The translations under genes were made by a program, and so were the position numbers. Below, piece after piece: positions 35,708 to 43,299 of a stretch of DNA of 64,000 nt. Each line of letters opens with the position of its first letter. Position 1 is the first letter of the stretch. The notes under the pieces were generated by a model. It worked only from the letters and a program-made list of their open reading frames with translations, did not search any database and was not told the origin of the DNA. Origin of the DNA: Nostoc sp. XA010 (GTDB taxonomy: Bacteria; Cyanobacteriota; Cyanobacteriia; Cyanobacteriales; Nostocaceae); assembly GCF_020829625.1 (NCBI RefSeq), contig NZ_JAIVFX010000005.1:1-64000 (forward strand), written 5' to 3'.

Positions 35708-36241
35708 CTAGCTGCTTGATGAGGTAGACGCCTCTGGAGATTTTACTACTCTTCTACCCCAAGGTTTGATAACTGAAATGCCGATGATAGCAAGTATACA
35801 GAGAGTTTGAGTTGCACCACCTATCAGGACTCCATTCAAGTCAAACATGTACAATGGATTGCTCAATGCTTGCTCCCGTGTGGCATCCGAAATACTTGTC
35901 ACCGCATTAACCCACGGCCCTAGCCATATAGTTCCTACCACAATCAAAGTAACTGTGGCAATCCATTTGACAATTACCCAGTAATGTTTAAAAAATCCCC
36001 AAACGGTTAGCCAACAGAGAAGTCCTCCTGTTAACAAAGATAGGTTTGCAGAGGGAATAACCACAAAATCATCAAGCAATTTCAAAGTTGTGTTAATCGC
36101 ATACAGTTCGTCACCATTGGTAATATTGGCATTCTTCAACGCAATGGCAACCATGCACAGAGCAGAGCCAAACCAAATGCTACCAGAAGCGACATGAGCA
36201 GAGAGTAACCAGTTTTTCTGTTTAACGTTGAGTTTGGGCAT
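35708..36241 (-). CDS. Predicted membrane protein (DUF2269/CopD-like)
   Basis: 177 residues with four membrane helices (from about residue 11 to 30, 57-77, 84-104, 137-158). The start KNWLLSAHVASGSIWFGSA resembles DUF2269 and related heme- or copper-associated helix bundles in which a His lies in the first helix. Function unknown. It lies 113 nt downstream of the marR gene on the same strand, with an inverted repeat (36286-36298) between them; the MarR protein is its likely regulator. Confidence 0.65.
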   Translation of the reverse strand: MPKLNVKQKNWLLSAHVASGSIWFGSALCMVAIALKNANITNGDELYAINTTLKLLDDFVVIPSANLSLLTGGLLCWLTVWGFFKHYWVIVKWIATVTLIVVGTIWLGPWVNAVTSISDATREQALSNPLYMFDLNGVLIGGATQTLCILAIIGISVIKPWGRRVVKSPEASTSSSS

Positions 36242-36285
36242 AAAGTCTCCAGATTTGATGCACGAACGCTAAAATTAATTAGCTC

Positions 36286-36298
36286 CCATATAATATGG
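36286..36298. promoter_or_regulatory. Candidate MarR operator
   Basis: CCATAT-A-ATATGG is a perfect inverted repeat upstream of the membrane protein gene and downstream of the marR gene. A second, imperfect one (CCTTATTATAATAGG) begins 2 nt further on. MarR proteins typically bind such AT-rich palindromes. Inferred from position only. Confidence 0.4.
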
Positions 36299-36354
36299 CT
36301 CCTTATTATAATAGGATAAAATTTCTTAACTTTAAAGGTATTTACCTATTTAAA

Positions 36355-36864
36355 CTAGAAATCTCGCATCGCTGGTACTCCTGCCTGTAGCTTAGACAAG
36401 AGTTGTATCAGTGTTTTCTGCTCAGTAAGGCTCAGATGAGCTATCAGTCCAGTAGTTCGACAAAAATGATCTGGCAGGATATTTGTCAAATTCTGTTGCC
36501 CTTGCTCGGTCAGTTGCACGACTAAACGGCGTCTATCTTCTGGATGTGGTTGTCGCTTCAGCCATCCATCCCGTTCCAAACCGTCTAATAATCCAGTTAT
36601 AGTTCCACGGGTTACACCAGAACGTTCAGCACATTCTGAAGGTGTTAAGCGCTGACCATTTGCTCGGAATAATTGCATAAGAACTGTAAATTTACCCATA
36701 GACAGCTGATGGCGAGCTAAATGGGCATCCAATGCTGCATAAACAAGGGCTGTAGTTTTCAAAAAGGCTAAACAAGTCTCCACTGCGGAAATATTTAACT
36801 CAGGAAACTGTGTAGCAAGTTCCTCTAATTCATACTTTGGTGGAACTTCAGGAGAAACAAACAT
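36355..36864 (-). CDS. MarR family transcriptional regulator
   Basis: 169 residues. Winged helix-turn-helix: helical LARHQLSMGKFTVLMQLF, then LTPSECAERSGVTRGTITGLLDGLE (recognition helix near 85-105), and the wing DGWLKRQPHPEDRRRLVVQLT with the typical DRR sequence. MarR dimers usually repress neighbouring genes until a ligand or oxidant is bound. The membrane protein gene next on the same strand is the likely target. The ligand is unknown. Confidence 0.9.
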   Translation of the reverse strand: MFVSPEVPPKYELEELATQFPELNISAVETCLAFLKTTALVYAALDAHLARHQLSMGKFTVLMQLFRANGQRLTPSECAERSGVTRGTITGLLDGLERDGWLKRQPHPEDRRRLVVQLTEQGQQNLTNILPDHFCRTTGLIAHLSLTEQKTLIQLLSKLQAGVPAMRDF

Positions 36865-36949
36865 AAATTTGCAAGCATTAGTTGACTAGCTTACTATATG
36901 CTGCCTTAGTAAATCTTGCTGTGGCAATTCCACATTTAAAAATCCTAAT

Positions 36950-38515
36950 TTATCTTGGGGAATAATATTGCGGATTCATAACTGGAGATTGATAACCGTT
37001 TGGGGGTACTGTATTTCCCATACTGTTGGGTACAGGATTCACAACAGGAGGCTGATAAACACTCATGGGTACAGTGCCTGTCGTACCATTGGGCAAAGCA
37101 GGACTCACAGCAGGGGGCTGATAACCATTTGCAGGTACAGTGCTTGTGGTACTGTTGGGTGTAACAGAATTTTGGCTAAACTCTTGGTAGGTAACACTAG
37201 AAATTGAGCTAATCAATTTTTCGGCGCGAGGGTCATTATTAGGGCGTTGTACCATGACAGAGGCTATGTAGCGTTTGCCAGTTGGAACAATAATTAAACC
37301 TGCATCTGCCAGCATAGTACCAATATCGCCCGTTTTGTGGTATACTCTCGCGCCTGTTCCCAAACCGGATGGTAGCAGAGTGTCTCTCTGAGTGCGACGC
37401 AAGATATCGAGCATTAAATCGCGTGATGGCATACTCACTAAATTTCCCTGACTCACAATCGCCATCAAATTTCCTAATTCTTTGGGACTAGTGGTATTTG
37501 TCCCTTGTAAATCTGGGAGTTGATTACGAATTGTTGTGGTTGTCAATCCCCAGTCCCGGAAACGCTGGTTTAACGCCTCCATTCCTCCTAGTCGCGCAAT
37601 CAGCATATTTGTCGCAGTGTTGTCGCTGATTGTAATCATTTTACTGGCGACTTCCAGAGCAGCATACTGGGTTCCGGCAGGTTTATATTGCAGATTTCCT
37701 GAACCGCCAGCAAGCATATCCTGTTGCATAGTTAGCATTTCATCCAGGCGAATTTTACCCGCGTCTACATCCTGGAAAAAAGCAATTAGAATCGGTACTT
37801 TAATTGTGCTAGCCGCCGGAAAACTGGTAGAGCCATTGATATCTACATAATTACCAGTATCTAAATCTACTAAAAATACTCCAGGTGTAAGATTTGGGTT
37901 GGTCGCCGCCAAATTTTGCACGGAATTTTTTAAGGAGACCATTTCCTGAGATAGGTATAAGCTCGAAGTTGCAGCTGGGGGAGTTTGGGTAGGTTGTGGC
38001 TGCGATCGCACCACATTACTATTAGATTGCGGCGCAGAAGTTGTGCTGATGCGATTAGCGGGGTCTAATACTGACAATGCTGTGCCAACAATTGCACCCA
38101 TGCCAACACCCACAATCAATAACCGTACAATATACAACAAGGTTTTGGCCATTGGCTTTAACCGCGTCTTCGGCGATGAACGCCTGCCGATTTTTGGCTT
38201 TTCCATCCGTACTGTTTTCACCATCACAGCACCTGGTCGAAAGGGAGGAATTTTGCCCTTTACACTAGGTATTGGTTTTACTGCCGTTGGCATGACTAAT
38301 CCCGATTTTACCCTACGTGTAGTACCAGGGGTTGGGGGAGGGCTGATCGGATTTTTTGGGCGTGTTTGCGCCGCTTCTCGCCCATTGGCAGCTTGCTGCT
38401 GGCTGTTAGCTTTAACTTTCTTCCTTACCACTTTTTGAACTTTTTGTGGCGGCTGACGGCGATTTAAGGGTTGACGCCGCGAGAAAGCTGTTAGTTCGTC
38501 ACCTGACTCTGACAC
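36950..38515 (-). CDS. Class A beta-lactamase-fold serine hydrolase, membrane-anchored
   Basis: 521 residues. A basic, Pro-rich cytosolic N-terminus (1-122), a membrane helix near 125-148, then a class A beta-lactamase-like domain (about 190-440) with S236-TIK, S297-DN and K394-TG. The omega-loop Glu-x-x-x-Asn expected between SDN and KTG is absent (LPDLQGTNTTSP lies there), so penicillin turnover is doubtful; a peptidoglycan-related hydrolase or esterase role is possible. The C-terminus carries three Pro/Asn-rich repeats (GYQPPAVSP, VYQPPVVNP, GYQSPVMNP). Homologues of this architecture are common in filamentous cyanobacteria. It has its own promoter region. Confidence 0.85.
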   Translation of the reverse strand: MSESGDELTAFSRRQPLNRRQPPQKVQKVVRKKVKANSQQQAANGREAAQTRPKNPISPPPTPGTTRRVKSGLVMPTAVKPIPSVKGKIPPFRPGAVMVKTVRMEKPKIGRRSSPKTRLKPMAKTLLYIVRLLIVGVGMGAIVGTALSVLDPANRISTTSAPQSNSNVVRSQPQPTQTPPAATSSLYLSQEMVSLKNSVQNLAATNPNLTPGVFLVDLDTGNYVDINGSTSFPAASTIKVPILIAFFQDVDAGKIRLDEMLTMQQDMLAGGSGNLQYKPAGTQYAALEVASKMITISDNTATNMLIARLGGMEALNQRFRDWGLTTTTIRNQLPDLQGTNTTSPKELGNLMAIVSQGNLVSMPSRDLMLDILRRTQRDTLLPSGLGTGARVYHKTGDIGTMLADAGLIIVPTGKRYIASVMVQRPNNDPRAEKLISSISSVTYQEFSQNSVTPNSTTSTVPANGYQPPAVSPALPNGTTGTVPMSVYQPPVVNPVPNSMGNTVPPNGYQSPVMNPQYYSPR

Positions 38516-38692
38516 AGTTACTCCTTGTGACCCACTTGGCTGTTTTCTTGCAGACTCCTAACCCAAAACTTAATTTTTAAGCAAATAATATTAATACTCA
38601 AATTCCACTTTGCCACTAAGTAGCATTTTTGTGTTTAGTTTAAGCCATATTAAATATTTTGGGAGATGATTGCGTATATATTAAACAAATAA

Positions 38693-39433
38693 TTACAAGT
38701 TTTCACCATCCTTCTGGTTTTTAAGGGCCCATTCTACCTGCTGCAAAATCCCACGCAGCATGTATACTTCCCCTGTTTTCAGATGAGCGCGATTATATAT
38801 TTGGCGGAATTTTTCCATCCGACTAGCTGCCGTGTGGGGATATACATAACCAATTTTTAATAATAATGATTCTAATTGCTGATAGTATCCTTCCACAACA
38901 TCTAAGGAGGCGAGTTCAGTTTGGGTTAAGGTTTTAGCGTCAGGTTGCTGGGTACATTGTGACAATTCATAACAGCAAATTGCTACGGCGGTAGCCAAAT
39001 TGAGGGCTACATAATCTGGACTGGTGGGAATGCCAACAAACCTTTGTGCATAATTTAATTCTTCATTGCTTAATCCCCGGTCTTCCCTGCCAAAAATTAG
39101 TGCTGCGGGTTTTTCTGGTTCCTCCAGCAACCAGGGTAGTGCAGTGCGGGGGTTTTCTAAGGGTGTTTCCCAACTGCGAACGCGACCAGTGGTAGCGATC
39201 GCGCGTACACATCCATGCAATGCTTCTGGTAAGGTCGGCACCAATACCGCAGATTCGATAATTTCCTGACCATGAACAGCCATCATCAAAGCTTCCGACG
39301 ATAGCGGATCGCATTGGGGATTCACTAATACTAAATTATATAGCCCGAAATTTTTCATTACCCTGGCGATCGCTCCGATATTGATCGGCCCAGCTGGCTC
39401 TACCAACACAATCCTTAATCCAGCCAAGCCCAT
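38693..39433 (-). CDS. TrmJ-type tRNA/rRNA 2'-O-methyltransferase
   Basis: 246 residues of the SPOUT (TrmH) superfamily; transfers methyl from S-adenosylmethionine to the 2'-hydroxyl of RNA, probably tRNA position 32. Visible: VLVEPAGPINIGAIARVMKN (residues 9-28), the knot residues ALIFGREDRGLSNEEL (about 111-126), and IPTSPDYVALNLATAVAI (about 134-152). The C-terminal helical extension (about 165-240) fits TrmJ. No neighbour shares its strand closely. Confidence 0.88.
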   Translation of the reverse strand: MGLAGLRIVLVEPAGPINIGAIARVMKNFGLYNLVLVNPQCDPLSSEALMMAVHGQEIIESAVLVPTLPEALHGCVRAIATTGRVRSWETPLENPRTALPWLLEEPEKPAALIFGREDRGLSNEELNYAQRFVGIPTSPDYVALNLATAVAICCYELSQCTQQPDAKTLTQTELASLDVVEGYYQQLESLLLKIGYVYPHTAASRMEKFRQIYNRAHLKTGEVYMLRGILQQVEWALKNQKDGENL

Positions 39434-39766
39434 TTTTTGCCTCCTGCGATCGCACCAAATAATATTTTTAGGCTAATTCTCAGCATTATTATGTTTTGCT
39501 AAAAAGTTTCCTTGATATCATTCTAAACTTTGCAGGTAAATGCCTACGGCAGGTGTGATGAACAATTACCTGTTTTAATCATCACAACTAACCCGGATAT
39601 CTCACAAAGAGATAAAAAAGGTCAAAAACTGCGAAATGAACAACAACTTAAAACGATTCGCACCTGTTAAACATTGCCTACCCCTTGAATGCTCCCAAGC
39701 TCTACAAGCGTCTAATCCAGTCGGACAAACTCAGACTAGAATTAGAATGGACGTTCTCTAGTAGCT
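39434..39766. other. Intergenic region between divergent genes
   Basis: About 330 nt with no gene. A weak palindrome (ATCTCACAAAGAGAT near 39598) and AT-rich promoter-like stretches are all that is seen. Confidence 0.4.
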
Positions 39767-41611
39767 ATGCCAGACTCTTTGCCATTGCGCGATCGCTATC
39801 TTGCCTTAATCGATGAAATTGTCGAAGCCACCCTCAAGGGCAAAATTAGCTCTGTTGAGATGGTGTATCAAATGCTGCTTAAAGGAATTACTTCCGGTAC
39901 AGGGGAAGTCTTTGAGCTAGTTTTAAGCGATCGCTTGAATGCTCTCCAAAATCAAGTCGATAGTGAAAAAGACGAACTCAAAAAAGCTAAGGCTACTAGG
40001 AGTTTGAGAGCCATTAAAACTATTCAAAGTCAATGGCAACGTTGGCAAGAGCAAAACAAAACCACAGAAGCGATCGCCTCCGCAGTTACAGAAATTACCA
40101 CAGCTCCTGCTGACGAGCGCCTAGCAGTATTTTTACGGGTTACTGATCCCAATCAGAAATATCCGCTAAATTTGCAACAGCTACAGCAATTATCAAAAGC
40201 ATTACAGCAATTTGCCGAGGCAGATGCTGATTTACAACAATTTTCCGAAGGAATTACCCGTGGTTTAGCTTCTTGGCAGCGATTGCAAGACAACTTGCTC
40301 AGTTGGATGTACGAGCAAAAAGAATCTTTGGGATTTGGCGGCGTACCGGGAGAACGTGGCCCTTGGGCAAGTTGGGCGAAACAACTCAACAGTGAGTTAC
40401 CCCAAGCACTGCTTCGCACCTTAGCTATGGAAGAATCTGCAATAGAGTTTGCCGAGCGACAACGGGGGATCACCCTTAGAGATTGGGTAGAAATGGCATT
40501 GATTTTACAGTACTTGCAACGGGGACTAATTAACTGGTTTGACCAACAAGCTTACGATATTAAGGCCGGGCCAAAGTTGTCCATTTCCACCTTTTTGACC
40601 TTTGCAGTGATTTGGAGTCAGTTAGCAAGTGGTTTTAGTAGCATTGGCACAGTATACAGCGATGCCTGTTCTCAAATCATGCTCCAGATATTGCGAACCT
40701 TTGCCCAGCGTCCGTATTTTCCCTTTTACGGCGGGATTTTTGCCTCTTTTACAGGCACTTATTTGCGAGATGCCCTAGATTATTTGGATGAACCATTGCG
40801 GCGAGGCGAGGGAACCCAAGAAAAGGCGCGGATTTTGACACTTTTAGGCTATTCTCAACGTGCTTTAGGACAATACCAGCGTTCTATTGATTTTCATCAG
40901 CAGGCATTAGAGATAGCCAGAAATGCAGGCGATCGCACCTGTGAAATTGCCAATCTCAACCACCTTAGCCGCACATACGTGCAACAGCAAAATTATGCTG
41001 AGGCAATTAATAACAGTCAACGAGCATTGATACTGAGTCGGCAAGCAGGCGATAGAACAGGAGAAGCAAACGCGCTGGTAAATTTAGGTTACAGCGAAGT
41101 CATGCAAGCTCAGGAACTGGAAAACTTAGAACCAGAAACCTATGAAGCTGCAATTAACTATTTGGAACAAGGTTTAAAATTATCAGAAAAATTAGGCGAT
41201 CTTCAAAGTAAAGCCTTATGTGTCAGTAGCTTAGGAATTGCCTATCTAGTAATTGGAGAACATCAAACTGCAATTAAATATCTTGAAGATGGCTTTAAAA
41301 CAGCGCAAGTTTCCGGTGATTTGTATCTCCAAGGGCGTAACTTAGCTTATTTAGCAGAAGCTTATTATCATCTACAAAATTCGGAAAAAACTGTTTACAC
41401 AGGCTGCTTGGGAATGTATCTTTTGGAGCAAATTGCTTCTAGTGAGTGGCGTCAACCAGCAGGGTTACTGACAATTTTACAAGGACAAATAGGGGCAGAA
41501 GCCTTCCAAAAGTTCTTACAGCAACATCGCCCGAAAATCATTGCGGTTATTGGTGTAGATGGATATGATCACATTCCACAATTGTTAGAAGAATATAAGG
41601 AAAATATGTAA
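39767..41611 (+). CDS. Tetratricopeptide repeat protein
   Basis: 614 residues, cytosolic. The N-terminal 340 residues are helical and of no family I can name (YLALIDEIVEATLKGKISS, TSGTGEVFELVLSDRL). From about 345 onward lie at least five TPR units such as LLGYSQRALGQYQRSIDFHQ, LNHLSRTYVQQQNYAEAI, LGIAYLVIGEHQTAIKYLE. The C-terminus (AVIGVDGYDHIPQLLEEYK) is unusual for TPR proteins. It probably serves as a scaffold for protein interaction. Two identical terminator-like repeats follow. Confidence 0.8.
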   Translation: MPDSLPLRDRYLALIDEIVEATLKGKISSVEMVYQMLLKGITSGTGEVFELVLSDRLNALQNQVDSEKDELKKAKATRSLRAIKTIQSQWQRWQEQNKTTEAIASAVTEITTAPADERLAVFLRVTDPNQKYPLNLQQLQQLSKALQQFAEADADLQQFSEGITRGLASWQRLQDNLLSWMYEQKESLGFGGVPGERGPWASWAKQLNSELPQALLRTLAMEESAIEFAERQRGITLRDWVEMALILQYLQRGLINWFDQQAYDIKAGPKLSISTFLTFAVIWSQLASGFSSIGTVYSDACSQIMLQILRTFAQRPYFPFYGGIFASFTGTYLRDALDYLDEPLRRGEGTQEKARILTLLGYSQRALGQYQRSIDFHQQALEIARNAGDRTCEIANLNHLSRTYVQQQNYAEAINNSQRALILSRQAGDRTGEANALVNLGYSEVMQAQELENLEPETYEAAINYLEQGLKLSEKLGDLQSKALCVSSLGIAYLVIGEHQTAIKYLEDGFKTAQVSGDLYLQGRNLAYLAEAYYHLQNSEKTVYTGCLGMYLLEQIASSEWRQPAGLLTILQGQIGAEAFQKFLQQHRPKIIAVIGVDGYDHIPQLLEEYKENM

Positions 41612-41719
41612 GAATAGTAATTTGATTCAGGTTGGAACGCAACTTTTTCACTACAAACTGTTTGAACTTCTCCTAAATTCTAGACATGTCCAGAAATTAA
41701 ATATGCGTTATCCAAAACC

Positions 41720-41757
41720 CTTGTAGAGACGTAGCAGTGCTACATCTCTTTTTCACT
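41720..41757 (+). terminator. Terminator-like repeat, copy 1
   Basis: A 38-nt unit identical to 41791-41828. AGAGA.GTAGCA and TGCTAC.TCTCT pair (one mismatch) and are followed by five T, a good intrinsic terminator for the TPR gene. Confidence 0.7.
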
Positions 41758-41790
41758 TCAAGTAAATATTTAGCTAAATTTTCTATTAAT

Positions 41791-41828
41791 CTTGTAGAGA
41801 CGTAGCAGTGCTACATCTCTTTTTCACT
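41791..41828 (+). terminator. Terminator-like repeat, copy 2
   Basis: Perfect direct duplicate of the unit at 41720-41757, ending next to the stop of the opposite gene. Duplicate hairpins may give a fail-safe end to transcription. Confidence 0.7.
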
Positions 41829-41830
41829 GC

Positions 41831-42277
41831 TTAGTAGGCGGCTATCTCAGCACCAGGATCAATGTAAGGTGTCCTACCAGTGGTATCGTGGGCACAGGTA
41901 AGAACCATTGTGGTTGGCTGATTTAAATTAACGACTGTAACCCCACTGATTGTAGATGCCTGAGATGCACCCACTTGTGCTCCAACGAAGGCTACGTGGT
42001 TACTAATAACCAGACCTGTTTCTCTGGCGCGGACATAGCATCGCACGAAGTCGTTGGCTCCAAAGTTTACAGCTGTCGCTGAATAATTAACTATCCACTT
42101 CCCAGCAGGAAGAGCAATTTCTGTTAGTCCGAGTTCCTGACCTCCAGTACTAGGCAAAAAAAGAGTCGGTGTTGTCTTGCTAAAGAATGCTGCATCAATT
42201 GCTGTTGCAGGCGGTGTTAAACCGACTACCGCTCCAACAATAGCTAACAAAGAACTACTTAATGCTATTAGTTTCAT
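41831..42277 (-). CDS. Secreted protein of unknown function
   Basis: 148 residues. Signal peptide (MKLIALSSSLLAIVGAVVGL, cleavage near ATA-IDA). The mature part is beta-rich (GKWIVNYSATAVNFG, VVNLNQPTTMVLTCAHD) with two cysteines near 84 and 131 that could form a disulphide. It resembles small jelly-roll-like secreted proteins, but no family is recognised. GACATCAC-type upstream sequence shows no clear ribosome-binding site. A MITE lies 130 nt upstream. Confidence 0.6.
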   Translation of the reverse strand: MKLIALSSSLLAIVGAVVGLTPPATAIDAAFFSKTTPTLFLPSTGGQELGLTEIALPAGKWIVNYSATAVNFGANDFVRCYVRARETGLVISNHVAFVGAQVGASQASTISGVTVVNLNQPTTMVLTCAHDTTGRTPYIDPGAEIAAY

Positions 42278-42410
42278 ATCTTAATTAATTTTTAGTGATG
42301 TCACGGAAAGTATATAGACCAGATATACTTCATACATAATTTATTAATAAATATACATATCTCTTTGGTAAGCCTGGAATAGATATTCACCATTTAATCA
42401 CCATTTAAAT

Positions 42411-42576
42411 AGACCTCTTGCATAATTATTTTCTGGTATGATCAAGAGTTTTAGAAAAAATCCATATCAGAATCTATACAGAGAAATTTTGTTACCTCAT
42501 TGGGATGTCTGATAGAGATATAAAGCAAATTCTTAAAACCCTCTATGATACCATAATTTATTTTTGCAAGAGGTCT
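42411..42576. mobile_element. MITE with AGACCTCTTGCA terminal inverted repeats
   Basis: 166 bp bounded by AGACCTCTTGCATAATTATTT on the left and its near complement (TTTTTGCAAGAGGTCT) on the right; a further inner pair (TGGTATGAT and ATGATACCAT) extends the symmetry. Both flanks show AAT next to the element, fitting a 3-bp target duplication. No transposase is present, so it moves in trans if at all; similar ends occur on insertion sequences of filamentous cyanobacteria. Removing it with one AAT copy restores an open reading frame end of the neighbouring nuclease remnant (LIH continues as LNGD then stop). Confidence 0.8.
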
Positions 42577-43033
42577 AATGAATCAAGTGAGGTGAATCTT
42601 CAGCAACCCAAACATCTGTTTCCCAAGCAATCTCTGCCAGATATGCCACCATTGCCTTACGGCTGAGAAATGTTGTTACCATCACCAGAGGTATTTGGAC
42701 ATCTCTGAATAAGACTTCAAGTTCATTCTTCCGTTTAGGATTAATTGGGCCATGTAAAGTTACAGCTTCAATTAACACCAACCAGTTATTTGTTGTGAAG
42801 CGAATAATCACATCTGACATTTTGCCGTGAGAATCAATCTAAATGCCCAAATCTGCTAATGATGTTTCATCAAAGTGGGCAAATTTTTCATCTGCATCCC
42901 CAACATAGATGAGCTTTCCACTAGGAGTAAAACGAGGGGCAAAATCATTAATAATTTTTTCAATTAAAATATTTTGACCACCTGGTGATAAAGTTTTAAT
43001 TTCTCCATTAATTACTATGGAAATACGAGACAT
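42575..43033 (-). pseudogene. BsuBI/PstI-type restriction endonuclease C-terminal domain, broken
   Basis: Two open frames in the same phase, 43033-42839 and 42820-42575, are separated by one TAG (42839-42841). Reading through it gives the peptide LADLGI-stop-IDSHGKMSDVII. The combined ~150 residues match the catalytic domain of BsuBI/PstI-family nucleases: LSPGGQN near 16-22, DFAPRFTPSGKLIYVGDAD, then IDSHGKMSDV and LIEAVTLHGPINPKRKNEL, ending AWETDVWVAEDSPHLIH. The N-terminal DNA-recognition part is absent (a stop lies about 9 codons before the ATG) and the 3' end is cut by a MITE. There is no methyltransferase nearby. It is a decayed fragment. Confidence 0.85.
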
Positions 43034-43099
43034 TTCACGTTCTTGAGCATATTTTCTTCTTCATTGCTATCAAGTTTACAACTTTACGACATTTTTATG

Positions 43100-43258
43100 C
43101 TAAGGCAGACCACGTTTGCGATGGCGTTCCGCCCACCGTAGGTGATCGCGCTGTGCAAAACCTTAGTACAGGTTTACTATGAGGATGCAAACGAACCGCC
43201 AAGTACGCCTTGTCTGCGAGAGGCTTTGCCAACGCACAGCGTCTCGTAGACAAGGAAG
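43100..43258. repeat. Cluster of small dispersed repeats
   Basis: Contains GGCGTTCCGCCCACCGTAGG near 43124 and GAGGCTTTGCCAACGCACAG near 43221, resembling the small GC-richer repeats of Nostoc that also occur at 29592-29658 and 49287-49335. They lie between the nuclease remnant and the amidase gene. Confidence 0.6.
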
Positions 43259-43299
43259 AAAGGGATTAAGTAATTAGTGCAAGTTTATTTACTCAACAC

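Noticed and set aside
42575..43033. Programmed stop-codon readthrough in the nuclease gene
   Set aside because: The N-terminal part is missing and the 3' end is cut by a MITE, so decay explains the TAG better.
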